A stretch of 26,687 bases of DNA from positions 1-26,687 of the forward strand of contig JANBQC010000393.1 in the NCBI GenBank assembly GCA_027576995.1, given 5' to 3'. Numbering within the stretch: position 1 is the first letter of the stretch; the number at the start of each line of letters is the position of its first letter. The position numbers and the translations under genes were made by a program. Positions 11,333 through 20,896 of the stretch are shown here, piece after piece. Under the pieces are notes generated by a model. The model was not told the origin of the DNA, ran no database searches, and saw only the letters and a program-made list of their open reading frames with translations. The stretch comes from Dimargaris cristalligena. Taxonomy: Eukaryota; Kickxellomycota; Dimargaritomycetes; Dimargaritales; Dimargaritaceae.

Positions 11333-14300
11333 ATGGGTCATCTCGACGCGGGCTATTCCGGTGACTTGGCCGCTGCATTCGAGTCCCCCGACCTGGACGG
11401 GTCGGATGCTGCTGGGTCCACAGCACAGGTAAAGAAGCGTCGCATGACTCTCCCCACTCTGGAGCCCGTCTCGGCCGCCGACGGCTCGTCCACTCCACAC
11501 ACCGCTCTGGCCACCCCCACGCCCGGCGACACGCCCTTTGGTTTGGCCACCTGGCCCGAGCAGGGCATTCCGCATTCCTCGGCTGCTGCTTATCAAGACC
11601 CCCACCACATTGCTACTACCACTGCGGAGGAGTTCGTCCACCAACACCACCATCTCCACCACCACCACCACCACCACCAACAGCAACAGCAACAACAACA
11701 ACAGCAGCACAACTTCTACGCCTGGACCCAACAAGATCCCTCTCTATTTCTTCAATCTCAGAACCCTTTTAACCTGGTCTCCCAGTCCTCGGCTGACTTG
11801 AGCTCATCCAACCACTCTGATGCCACCCTACAGGATAACAGTTACAACAACGGTGCTATGAACCAAGGATTTCCCCCCCATTCTTTCCCGAATAACCCCC
11901 ATTCGCATACTAGCAATCATCATCAACCACAGCAGCATCTCTCTCACCAACACAGCCATAACCACCATAATTCCGCCCTCGGCCACCCGGGCATGTCCGT
12001 CAATTCGGCTTATTTCATCAAGGAGGAACCCGAGACTGTGGACCCCGCTACCACCACCAGCAGTAGCAACACCACCCCGTCCACCATGGGTACCTTCGAT
12101 AACTCCATCGAAGGCCTCACCTTTTCCCCGGGTAGCGATGTTCCTCGGCCTCTGCCCCCGCGGGTGAGCCGCGTCCTCAGCCACCGTTCCCCTATGCGGG
12201 GCAATCGCTTCTCCTCCAAGAAACCCCGGTCGCTGAGTCTGGCCTTCGATAAGTCCCTGGCTGCTGCCGCTGAAGGCAATATCGACCCCAACGCGACCCA
12301 CTCCCCCGGCCCCATCACCCCCGCTATGTTTTCGCCCAGCTTTGTGGAGGCCCTTAATACCCCGACGGGCCATGAATCCCCAATGTTTTTCCATTTTTCG
12401 TCGCCCGGGGTGGAGCCCAGTCAGCTCATTCACAATAATGTGGACATGGGGTTCCCCCTGGGTGATGGTTTGCACAGTCCCGCCCACATGAATACAACCT
12501 TCGCCCAGGCCCTTGACTCCGCAGCCGGAGTCACCATGGACCCGTCTTCACTGGCCCTGGCCCACAATGGCGGTCTTTCCATGGGTATGCCTTTCAGTGC
12601 CCTCCATTCCCCGCTACGCTCGCGCGTTAACAGCCTGACCCCCTTCCCGCCCAACCCCAGCACTCCGCTCTCCCCTCATACCCCCATGGGCGACAACTCC
12701 ATGGCCACCAGCCTCATGTCCATGGCCATGATGAATGGCATGGCCGGCTACAACCACCCCCAAGTGTCCGTTACCGCTGCGCCCCCATCCAACCCGATCC
12801 CTACCTCTAACGCCGCCGGCGGTCACCACCTTGTTGCCCTGAACAAGGACTTCGGCGTTGCTCCCTCGGCCCTAGGACTGGGCGGGGTATACCGCCCCGA
12901 CGACGAGGAGAAATGCATCATTATCATGACCCCCAAGGTGGCGCAGAAGTCCTACGGTAGTGAGAAGCGGTTCCTCTGCCCTCCCCCGACCGTCCTACTC
13001 TTGTCCTCCAACTGGTATATCCCACCCTATCAAATTAGCCCCAACACCGCTTACCGTGAACTACTGAACCTGGCCGGGCCCAAGATCTCCGTAGGCATCC
13101 CGAACGAAACGAGCAGTCAACCCGCCCAGTTCGAATGGGTGGGCAATGGCCTCAAGTCCGCCCCGGCTAATATCGACCCGGCCGCCGATAACACCATCAC
13201 CGGCCGCTGCGTTTCCAAGAATCTGTTCATTAACGAGGCCGATGAGAAACGCAAGAAGGTCGATGTCCATGTGCGCCTGCAAACCCCCACGGGCGAGAAC
13301 ATTGGTATGTTCCAGTCCAAACCCATCAAGGTCATCTCGAAACCCTCCAAGAAGCGCCAATCGCTCAAGAACATCGAGCTCTGTATCCACCACGGTACCA
13401 CCGTTTCCTTATTTAATCGCCTGCGCTCCCAAACCGTTTCGACCAAGTATCTGGGGGCCTCTAATTCTATTGCATCGGGTGGCCCACGGCCCGACTGGTC
13501 GAAACAGCCACAGAGCGCCTCGGGTGGCAGCGAAAATACCTTCTTCGTCGCCCGGACTAACAATTGGGATCCCTTCGCCATTTGGATTGCCAACCCACAC
13601 CAGGCCATGGTCGAAGCGGATAACTACCAATCCCACCCACCCATGCCAGGTTACCCGCCCATCCCGGCCATCGCTGTCCAACCCCGGATGGCTTCCGATT
13701 TCTCAGGCGCTGGCGAATCCGGCTCCGGAAATAATGGCACCATGGTGGCGCCGTCTAGCGGCACCGACCCCAACACGGGCCTGGCGGTGACCAACTCCTC
13801 GTCCGGGGGCCCCATTCCCATTCATTACAACCAACATGTGGTGCTACAGTGCCTGTCCACGGGCATGGTCAGTCCCGTCATGATCATCCGGAAGGTCGAA
13901 AAGGGTAGCCTAGCCACGGGAGGAGTGTACTCTAGCGACCCCGGTCGGGAGGTAATGGGCGATCCCGTATCGCAGTTACACAAGGTGGCCTTTGAAATCC
14001 ATACCCCTCACGTGGAACCGGGCACCACCTACCCCAACGGAGATAAGGGCCAGTACTTGGCCTGTCTAAGCGAAGTGGTAGGAACCCAGTTGGGCAGTGG
14101 CGGTAAGAAGCCTTCATCGCACCTTGCGACCCCCCCTAATTCGACCGACGGTGAGATTTCCCCAACCACGCCTAAACACAACATGGGTCCGCCTCACCAT
14201 CTCATGGATGCTCATGCCGCGGCGGTAGCGGCCGGCAATGTCCCCCCCCACCCCCATGCGCATCATTTGGTCGGTGGTAGCTACGGTCCCGGTGTTGCGT

Positions 14301-15277
14301 CTGCTATGGGTATGTGCAATTTCCCCAATGGCCTCAATCCGACGGGTGCTCCTTCTTCCATGCCCCCCACCAGCTCCGTCCTGCCCAACCGGAAACCGGC
14401 CCGGGGTCAGAAACGCAACAGCATGTCCCACCATGGTCAGTCTTCGTACCCGCAAGACCATAGCGCTAGTGCCTCCGCCTGGGTGGAGGATGCCACTGAT
14501 GCGGCGGTCTGGACTATTGTGGGGACCGAATTCGCCCAGTACACCTTCAAACCCAGTTCAAGCGGGGAAGTGATTATGACGTCTGGCCCAATGCCATTTG
14601 ATATGGTGGCCTCTGCAGGCGCCGGACCGCCCGGGTCCGCCCATGCCATGTCCGCCGGAGTGACCCAACAGCCACCTCCCGGCCCGCCTTCCTCAGGCCA
14701 TCATCACATTCCGCACCATTCCGCTGCCGGTATGATGCTTGACCCCCACGGCCAGGGCGGCACACCATCATTTTTACAAACCGGGTTTGGACATCCCTCC
14801 GCCATGGGCGGCTTTGGCGAGATGATGGCTTCCTCAACCATCAATACCGGTCCGATAACTCATAACGTCACCTGCGGGGAGTCATGTATGTCGTTGGCCC
14901 AGCTTCGCAGTGGCAACCCGGATGCGGACAATAATGGCGACAATGACCAACTGGACGGGAACGGTGAAACGACCAATGGTCACGCTAGCGACGGCGAGGG
15001 TACACCTCCTAATGTTAATACCGTGCTCCGCCCAGTGTTGACAGTACTTGGTGATAATTACACAAGAGATGTAACGGTATGGTTCGGCAACATACCCAGT
15101 CCATGGGTGGAATTCCACAGCCCCCAAGTGCTGGTCTGTGTCGCACCCATACCGGGGGACCAGGGTTTCAGGGATGAGTTACGGGGCACTACCGTACCCG
15201 TCTTCATTCGCACTGCCGAAGGGAGTGCTGACAATTCACCAGCGTTCCTCGCAACCGGTCAGTCCTACACTCTATAA
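11333..15277 (+). CDS. CSL (CBF1/RBP-Jkappa/Su(H)/Lag-1) family transcription factor
   Basis: A 1314-residue nuclear DNA-binding protein encoded in one uninterrupted frame. The ATG at 11333 is the first in frame after the stop at 11234. Residues 1 to about 520 are low-complexity (Ser, Pro, His, Gln, Asn), with a His/Gln run at about 103-128. The LAG1 DNA-binding region begins near residue 527: VAQKSYGSEKRFLCPPP (536-552) is a family signature. The beta-trefoil segment has CIHHGTTVSLFNRLRSQTVS (684-703), containing the DNA-contacting Arg-Leu-Arg-Ser stretch known from RBPJ, then VMIIRKVEKG and DPVSQLHKVAF. WTIVGTEFAQYTF (from 1060) starts the link to a C-terminal IPT/Rel-like domain (about 1230-1314). 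Compared with animal RBPJ (about 500 residues) it has insertions inside the trefoil, before the IPT domain and at the N-terminus. The length suggests the long fungal class typified by fission yeast Cbf12; this is inferred. Fungi lack Notch, so it should act independently of Notch. The family recognises GTGRGAA-type sites. Confidence 0.96.
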   Translation: MGHLDAGYSGDLAAAFESPDLDGSDAAGSTAQVKKRRMTLPTLEPVSAADGSSTPHTALATPTPGDTPFGLATWPEQGIPHSSAAAYQDPHHIATTTAEEFVHQHHHLHHHHHHHQQQQQQQQQQHNFYAWTQQDPSLFLQSQNPFNLVSQSSADLSSSNHSDATLQDNSYNNGAMNQGFPPHSFPNNPHSHTSNHHQPQQHLSHQHSHNHHNSALGHPGMSVNSAYFIKEEPETVDPATTTSSSNTTPSTMGTFDNSIEGLTFSPGSDVPRPLPPRVSRVLSHRSPMRGNRFSSKKPRSLSLAFDKSLAAAAEGNIDPNATHSPGPITPAMFSPSFVEALNTPTGHESPMFFHFSSPGVEPSQLIHNNVDMGFPLGDGLHSPAHMNTTFAQALDSAAGVTMDPSSLALAHNGGLSMGMPFSALHSPLRSRVNSLTPFPPNPSTPLSPHTPMGDNSMATSLMSMAMMNGMAGYNHPQVSVTAAPPSNPIPTSNAAGGHHLVALNKDFGVAPSALGLGGVYRPDDEEKCIIIMTPKVAQKSYGSEKRFLCPPPTVLLLSSNWYIPPYQISPNTAYRELLNLAGPKISVGIPNETSSQPAQFEWVGNGLKSAPANIDPAADNTITGRCVSKNLFINEADEKRKKVDVHVRLQTPTGENIGMFQSKPIKVISKPSKKRQSLKNIELCIHHGTTVSLFNRLRSQTVSTKYLGASNSIASGGPRPDWSKQPQSASGGSENTFFVARTNNWDPFAIWIANPHQAMVEADNYQSHPPMPGYPPIPAIAVQPRMASDFSGAGESGSGNNGTMVAPSSGTDPNTGLAVTNSSSGGPIPIHYNQHVVLQCLSTGMVSPVMIIRKVEKGSLATGGVYSSDPGREVMGDPVSQLHKVAFEIHTPHVEPGTTYPNGDKGQYLACLSEVVGTQLGSGGKKPSSHLATPPNSTDGEISPTTPKHNMGPPHHLMDAHAAAVAAGNVPPHPHAHHLVGGSYGPGVASAMGMCNFPNGLNPTGAPSSMPPTSSVLPNRKPARGQKRNSMSHHGQSSYPQDHSASASAWVEDATDAAVWTIVGTEFAQYTFKPSSSGEVIMTSGPMPFDMVASAGAGPPGSAHAMSAGVTQQPPPGPPSSGHHHIPHHSAAGMMLDPHGQGGTPSFLQTGFGHPSAMGGFGEMMASSTINTGPITHNVTCGESCMSLAQLRSGNPDADNNGDNDQLDGNGETTNGHASDGEGTPPNVNTVLRPVLTVLGDNYTRDVTVWFGNIPSPWVEFHSPQVLVCVAPIPGDQGFRDELRGTTVPVFIRTAEGSADNSPAFLATGQSYTL

Positions 15278-15451
15278 AGGTAGAGATGACGACGGTGGCT
15301 GCCGGTGATGCGTTGAGCGAAAGGGCACTGGGGGGGTAGGATCAGTGTGGGGTAGAGGGGGATAGGTTATATTTTTAAGGGGGTTTCATGGAACGGTAGT
15401 GTGATAAATACCCTGTTCCATGATTAATTTCATCTCACCCTAGCTTTCCTC

Positions 15452-15454
<3 letters not shown>

Positions 15455-15522
<68 letters not shown>
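15455..15522. repeat. (TC)34 microsatellite downstream of the CSL gene
   Basis: A 68-bp uninterrupted TC/GA dinucleotide tract starting 177 bp after the CSL stop codon. It may lie in the 3' UTR. Long perfect tracts of this kind are usually length-variable and can form triplex DNA. Confidence 0.97.
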
Positions 15523-15525
<3 letters not shown>

Positions 15526-15986
15526 TGCACGGATATTACCCAATTGACTTACAATGACGTCGGAATCGACATTATGGGGAATGCTAATAACATTATATAT
15601 ATTTACATATATAGTTGATTTATATTTTTGGACCGGCTGTAATTTGTACATGGTAGCCGTGGCCCTATTATATTCTATTTTTCGTTTGTTTTTGTGAATG
15701 GATAATGCATAATTGTTTAAAGTTTCTTTTCGTTCTCATCTGTCATTTTTTATCTGGGTCATTCCTACCCACTCCATTTTTTTTCCTGGTGCTTTCTCTT
15801 GCACGATTTGATTAATTTTTGGTATGAGAGCACATCTATGCTATAATCCATCATTTTGTCTTAGCATCGTTCCTATTCTTTAAAACACCATATATATGTG
15901 TGTCTCTATATTGATAATGACAACGAAGACAATGACAATGATGGCTGCTCTTCACTTTCAGCGGCAAATTGAGTATCAATTTTGAA

Positions 15987-16008
15987 ATATATATATATAT
16001 ATATATAT
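15987..16008. repeat. (AT)11 microsatellite
   Basis: Eleven AT units in AT-rich intergenic DNA, with short AT patches on both sides. No function is apparent. Confidence 0.9.
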
Positions 16009-16802
16009 AATATATGTATGTTACTATTATTATTATTTTTCTTGATTGCGATATTAACTTGCCCTATTTATTATTACTATTCAAGCCCGTCTTCTCGTTA
16101 ATCTCATATCGACTGTTTGATAACCTATTGCTTTTTAGTTTGATGATTGGCGTATATAGTTCATGTACACTGTTTAATCTCTCTCTCTCTCTCTCTTTTT
16201 CGTACACATACTATAAATATACATTATATATTACTTTATCAATCTGCTGACACTTACAGTACTATATTTTCGTTTGCGATTAATATGCTCCTTATTTGGC
16301 CTCCACGAACCCTTGCCTTTTTTTTTCTTCTAACCATCCAGTAAATATACTCTATATATTGCTATTATACCAATCATTACAATAAATCTGGTAATGGTTG
16401 CGTATGATAATTAATTGGCATAGGGGGACCCACCAACTTGTGTGGGGTATAATTAAATGATGTTGTTAGAAATACCTATGATCACCTTCAATGTCGCTGT
16501 AGTTGATATATCCAGTATATATATTATCCATATATTTTATTTTGTCTCCAACGGAGTGGTAAAAAAACAAGGGGCTGGTTAAATTGAATGCAACCAGTAA
16601 ACATAAGGGGGGGGCTATTATTAAGAGTTGAGGCGGCCTACGGCGGGGATGCCTGACCATCAAATATGGTTTGGACCCATATTAGCAACAATATATCATT
16701 GTTGGCCTATAGTGCTCCGACGAATGGCGAATCATAGCAGACCTGGGCGCTCCGTATTCCACTCTTCAGTGATTGTTTGAATTCATTATTCTTAATATAT
16801 AT

Positions 16803-16946
16803 ATATGGGAGAAGTTCATCCAAGCTGTATACCAAAAAATCCATTGGATGGGGCCAATACTACTAGTTAAAAATAAATTTCCCATATATTCTCCTGTACA
16901 TGTATAATGTCAACCTTTATATAGTTGGGCTGAATTTCACCCATAT
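16803..16946 (+). mobile_element. 144-bp inverted-repeat element, copy B (first of three abutting copies)
   Basis: It starts ATATGGGAGAAGTTC, continues GCTGTATA and CCATTGGATGGGGCCAATAC, and ends TGAATTTCACCCATAT. Its left flank is a TA microsatellite. Its right ATAT (16943-16946) is also the left ATAT of copy C. The same 144-bp length as copies A, C, E and F supports a defined element rather than chance similarity. Confidence 0.85.
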
Positions 16947-17086
16947 GGGAGAGGTTCAACCAGGCTTTATAACTAAAAATCCGCTAGATGAGGCTAACAT
17001 TATTGGTTGAAAACGAACCTCCCGTATATTTTCCGATACGCGCATTGTTTAAAGTCTTACACCGTTGGGCCGAATATCATTCATAT
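16943..17086 (+). mobile_element. 144-bp inverted-repeat element, copy C
   Basis: Same orientation as copy B, which it abuts with a shared ATAT. It begins ATATGGGAGAGGTTC, has CCGCTAGATGAGGCTAAC in the core, and ends GAATATCATTCATAT. It is visibly diverged from copy B, so the array does not look like a recent duplication of one copy. Confidence 0.85.
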
Positions 17087-17214
17087 GGGTGAAATTCAAA
17101 CCAGCTGTATAAGGTTTTATATAATATATGTATGGGGGAATGGCTTTTAACCAGTAATATTGGCCTCATCCAATGGATTTTTCGTTGTACAGCCTGAATG
17201 AACTTCTCCCATAT
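17083..17214 (-). mobile_element. inverted-repeat element, copy D (opposite orientation, 132 bp)
   Basis: Reverse orientation relative to copies B and C and about 12 bp shorter, from an internal deletion. Read on the minus strand it starts ATATGGGAGAAGTTC and keeps the core ATCCATTGGATGAGGCCAAT and ACTGGTTAAAA. It shares ATAT with copy C at 17083-17086 and runs into a TA tract at its other end. Confidence 0.85.
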
Positions 17215-17323
17215 ATATATAACTGCCCGCCTTCCTCCAATGACAATTGAGCAGAGTCGGCTTGGACTATCCACAACACACATTCACATGTTATAAATAG
17301 TCAGCTAGGGCCAACGGAATATA

Positions 17324-17366
17324 GGGGGGAGGGAGCGGGGGTGGTGGGGTGGGGTTGGGGCTAGGG
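17324..17366 (+). other. strong G-quadruplex motif
   Basis: Seven G-runs of three or more bases (6, 3, 5, 4, 4, 4, 3) occur within 43 bases with loops of 1 to 4 bases, so several alternative quadruplexes are possible. It begins 110 bp after the three-copy repeat array and is followed by about 60 bp of purine-rich sequence. No gene starts nearby. Confidence 0.75.
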
Positions 17367-18164
17367 CTGTAACACAGGCAGTAGTGAGGGGGAGTGAGAA
17401 GGTGGAAGAGGGTGTGAAAGAAAAAAAAACGGCAGAGGGGTCAGCAGGTGTGTCTCTCTCTCATTGGGGACTGGACCAACAAGAAAAGCAAAGGAATAAT
17501 AGATTAAATATGTGAATTTTTTTATTGTTAAAAAACCCCTTGAATTCTATTGATCCGTGCAAATTAATTATACCAATGGGATGGTAAGGTCTATTAAGAC
17601 GAGACCAGTTCGAACCAGGCGGGTAAAAAGGAAAGGGAGAGACGCTTCATTGGTTTGTTACACCCATTATTATTATACTCCCCGGGCTTGTAAATAATCA
17701 ATCTTAATCCATTTTACTAATGTATTTTCGCGACCAACCGTTGTACAGACTGGTTTAAGTTGGTCGGAGGTATATGCTGGTCTTCGGGAATAAAAAAACG
17801 GGTCCAATTTACTATCCCTATCGAACGAATGGGTCGGTCACCGATACATTTGATAAATGTGTTGACCATAGGGGGTTTTGACAATAGTATAATAGATATT
17901 TTAGTATTGCGCAGTGTCTGACTAAAGGAAATCGACATCACATGGATTTTCTTTAAACGCCAAGGGGTTTGATAAATGGACTCAGTTAATCAGTCCACTA
18001 TCTGTTTAATAGTAGCGACGGCGTTTCTGTGCCAATGAATACTTCAGTGTTCTTGTTAAAGTAGCCCAACTCGCTAAAAATAAGTTACATCAAATGGACC
18101 TATCGTTGTTAGCCCACACAGCGCTGAACCTCTTCCCCTCACACATCCCACCAGACAAAGAAAG
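17367..18164. other. intergenic stretch, no gene seen
   Basis: Purine-rich at first, then AT-rich. The longest frame is about 74 codons on the minus strand with no recognised motif. A tRNA B-box-like string near 17607 does not sit in a tRNA fold. Confidence 0.5.
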
Positions 18165-18171
18165 AAAAAAA
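18165..18171 (-). terminator. RNA polymerase III terminator of tRNA-Tyr
   Basis: A run of seven A on the plus strand is T7 on the tRNA strand and starts four bases after the tRNA 3' end. T-runs of four or more are the normal pol III stop. Confidence 0.85.
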
Positions 18172-18175
18172 GAAG

Positions 18176-18259
18176 TCCGAGAACCCGGATTTGAACCAGG
18201 GACCTAGAGATATCATATTAAACTACAGTCTCCCGCTCTACCAACTGAGCTATTCTCGG
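18176..18259 (-). tRNA. tRNA-Tyr (GTA) with an 11-nt intron
   Basis: An 84-nt gene, 73 nt after splicing. The acceptor stem CCGAGAA/TTCTCGG is fully paired with discriminator A. The first pair C-G is the eukaryotic tyrosine identity pair. The D arm is GCTC-AGTTGGTA-GAGC, the anticodon stem is GGAGA/TCTCT with loop CTGTAGA, and the T arm is CCTGG-TTCAAAT-CCGGG. The intron (18212-18222) sits one base after the anticodon, the standard place for nuclear tRNA introns and usual for tyrosine tRNAs. The internal A and B boxes are intact, so it should be transcribed. Confidence 0.97.
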
Positions 18260-20717
18260 CTCCACGTCAGGAATTAGCTAACGCAGTATTAGAATTAGTA
18301 CAGCACTAAAACCAACCCCGGCGTGTCTTCTGTATTTATTGCCAATTTCTTAATGGTTGGCATTGGGTGGCATATGAAATTGGCTAGACTCACCCCTCCA
18401 AGATTTATACACAGTGTGATCATATCAGTTTGTTATTTACCCGTGGCATCATTTACGGGTTTGCTATTTTATCATAATATGGAACATTGTTGCCATAACA
18501 CATGTAAACGGCCAGTCATCGGTTTGGATTTTGGCCCAGCGTTGCTATCATGATATAGTTTTTACCTTATACTGGTTGTCACTCGGAGTGACTTCATGCC
18601 TTTTTGAATACCCACAAATGGCCGGCAACTCGGCTCAATATACCCATCTTATCCTTCACCGCCATCCTTACGAGTACTGAAACGCTCGCTTCAATTATTA
18701 GGAGGGTAACAGAATATAATGAACTGGTTTTGGTATTCCATCTTCTCATGTAAACGGCGGCTCGGCACACGGCAGTGAAGTCCGACTTCTATTAGATGAT
18801 CCGTTCATTTAGGCATGGGAATGGAATCAGGGACCTGAGGGGATACTCTGCCGCTATCCCCGAAGTGCTTGAACTCGTGATTGAATTCGGAAGGGACCAG
18901 TGTGTTGATCCTGCGAGATTAAGTGATATTGCGGTCACATTCTCTTCTTTATTGATCACCCAGTCCCACTGATAAACTTGGGGAGTGTATGTGGGTTTGT
19001 CCGAAACGAAATAGCCGACTGGGGTTTCCCAAGTATCTGTCGGTCTGGAGAGATTACGGTGGATATTTTTTTATTGGCATGTTACTCTAACGGATACAGT
19101 GTAAATAGCCATCTCTGCAGTTTTTTAAACCGAGGATGCACTAAAATGATAGAGGGGGCTATTCAATGGTAATGTTTTTTCCAACGTGAATTGAATAGAT
19201 CGAAATCGCCCACTTGTCCAACCACTCCCTCGTAGGTCGGATAGCGCTCACTAATGGGTTCTCATTATCTATGTTCCGCTCCTCTTCTGCATATCAAACA
19301 TATGGCTGGATGTCAACTTATACTCTTGTAAGGTATGGGGAGTGATTTCGTAGTTCAACGGCAATAATATTACGGATTCATAATGGGCCTATTACCAACC
19401 TCAAATTTAACCAACCCTGGCCTAGGTTTAGGACATGGATAGCCTAGCCACCCCAGGTCATTTTTATTCCAGTGGGAATCCCTTCGTTCCTAAACGGTCT
19501 TTAAACGATGTCGGCAATAGACATCGCTTAATATTGAACTAATATAGAATATATCACATAGATTACATGGACCTTTTCTACCGCGTCCCAATTCAGAGCC
19601 GACTTTCCGTATCTGAGCCCAATGCGTTCACGCAGATACGCCAGTACCATTATGCCTCCAATGGGATATCTGGTTTGATCATTCTTCAACCAGTTTTGTT
19701 GTGGGTGTGACTTGGCCACAATTACCTGATATAGAGGCGCCAACCAGTGAGAGAGTTCGAGGGATCCTATTCGGCCAATAGTTTTGCCGCCAGTCAATAG
19801 TCGGTAGAAGGGATGGAAACAAGGAAGGCAATGGCAGGGCGAGAGGAAGTGTTGGTTGTAGCCGATTATTGGTGTTTTGCTTTCTCTGTGGTGGAATAAT
19901 GTGGGAGTGTAACGGACTGCGGTGTTACATGTGTCCCGATTTAATTGAGGAAAGCACAGCAAGTTTCGGCTGCAGGTACAGCAGTGCATACCCCGGCCTC
20001 GACTTCTATTCGCGCGCCTGGTGGGGGCGTGGAAATGGTAAATGGCCCAGCGGTGGTGTGGGCCTCATCTACTTTTTTCTCGCATCCCCGCTTCCATTGC
20101 CACTGTTTTGCTTCTCTAAAAGATAATATATTGCTATATTCGACCTCCGGTGAGTCGCTGTCAAATTACCAATTGGTCGGTGGGGTTCGTGAGGAGAGGG
20201 TATGGAATCTACATCCTCTTTTCCCCTCACTAACACCTTGCATTGGATATTTTATTTTTACATAAAAACGCAGGGTCTGTCCCGCCCCGCGCCACCAAAG
20301 TAACACATCTTCACCTGCTGGAGTTTGATAGTCCGTTATTATTTTTTGGTAGTGAACCCCCCCTCCTCCTATCCGCCCGCCCTATTTATTGACATTAGTC
20401 TGTTGCCCACCTTTTAGTGCATTTCTTTTTCGTTTAGCCTATATGGTTAGTGGACATTGCTTAGTAGCAGCACCATTACCCTCATTTCGGAATTCAACAT
20501 TAATTATATATACTTCGTAACCACTGTTAATACCTCTATTTAGTCCCTTTGTTCTGGTCACGAGAAGCAACTGCGCTGTCCTCGTCGTCTCTTTGCATGT
20601 GCGCCGTATCCCTCTATATCACTAATATTCATTTAAACTAACTACCTTTATTAAGTTCCTATTCCCCCTGCTCCGGAACACAGTACCTTCTCTCCTTGGC
20701 CTCGCTCCGCTCACCTG
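18260..20717. other. 2.5-kb intergenic stretch, no confirmed gene
   Basis: It contains a tRNA-like remnant (18817-18861), a short hairpin near 19507, and a 153-codon minus-strand frame (19528-19989) that I do not recognise and do not call as a gene. An overlapping plus-strand frame at 19945-20265 is partly GC-rich but also has no known motif. The right part, with pyrimidine-rich runs after 20340, probably belongs to the promoter of the transporter gene. Confidence 0.5.
18817..18861 (-). pseudogene. possible tRNA-derived remnant
   Basis: On the minus strand a perfect 7-bp stem with a 9-base loop (GGGGATA/TATCCCC, 18839-18861) is followed by AGGTCCCTGATTC. This differs by one base from AGGTCCCTGGTTC in the T-arm region of the tRNA-Tyr 570 bp away, and the orientation is the same. 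There is no matching acceptor stem or D arm. It may be the 3' half of a decayed tRNA or tRNA-derived element, or a chance match. Confidence 0.3.
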
Positions 20718-20867
20718 ATGGACAAGAAACTGGAGGTCACCAAAGGGGGTATCGGGGAGTATCCACGGTAAGTCTTGAATATAGTTATTATCTTTAAAGG
20801 GACTCTTCGTTAAAACCTTAAAACCAGACGCCCTTTATTATTTTGATTTCTTCATAACCCTAGTTAG
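20718..20867 (+). other. probable 5'-UTR exon and intron of the ABCD4-type gene
   Basis: An ATG at 20718 opens 16 codons and two bases that end exactly at a consensus donor GTAAGT (20768-20773). A branch-like TCATAAC precedes acceptor AGs at 20862-20863 and 20866-20867. Joining at either acceptor does not put this ATG in frame with the transporter ATG at 20897: one gives an immediate stop and the other a different frame. I therefore infer an intron in the leader and a short upstream ORF, rather than an N-terminal exon. No transcript evidence is available. Confidence 0.4.
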
Positions 20868-20896
20868 CTCGCATTCCCCTCACCTTCCTCACCCCC

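Larger units (their letters stand above)
15278..16802. other. AT-rich intergenic stretch with microsatellites
   Basis: Downstream of the CSL gene there is no gene-like frame. The stretch holds the (TC)34 tract (15455-15522), an AT tract (15987-16008), a (TC)9 tract (16179-16196) and ATT triplets near 16025. It ends at the TA tract into which the repeat array is inserted. Confidence 0.6.

Noticed and set aside
11210..11734. 174-codon minus-strand frame overlapping the start of the CSL gene
   Set aside because: It reads the complement of the His/Gln repeat as poly-Val/Leu and lies within well-supported CSL coding sequence.
11828..12487. 219-codon minus-strand frame inside the CSL gene
   Set aside because: It is a shadow of GC-rich coding sequence on the other strand, with no motif of its own.
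13117..13790. Long frames on both strands (163 and 214 codons) over the CSL trefoil region
   Set aside because: The third frame here carries the unmistakable CSL signatures; the others are Arg/Pro/Ser-rich by-products of codon bias.
17575..17625. tRNA-like string near GTTCGAACC
   Set aside because: The bases around the loop cannot form a T stem, and no acceptor or anticodon stem could be placed.
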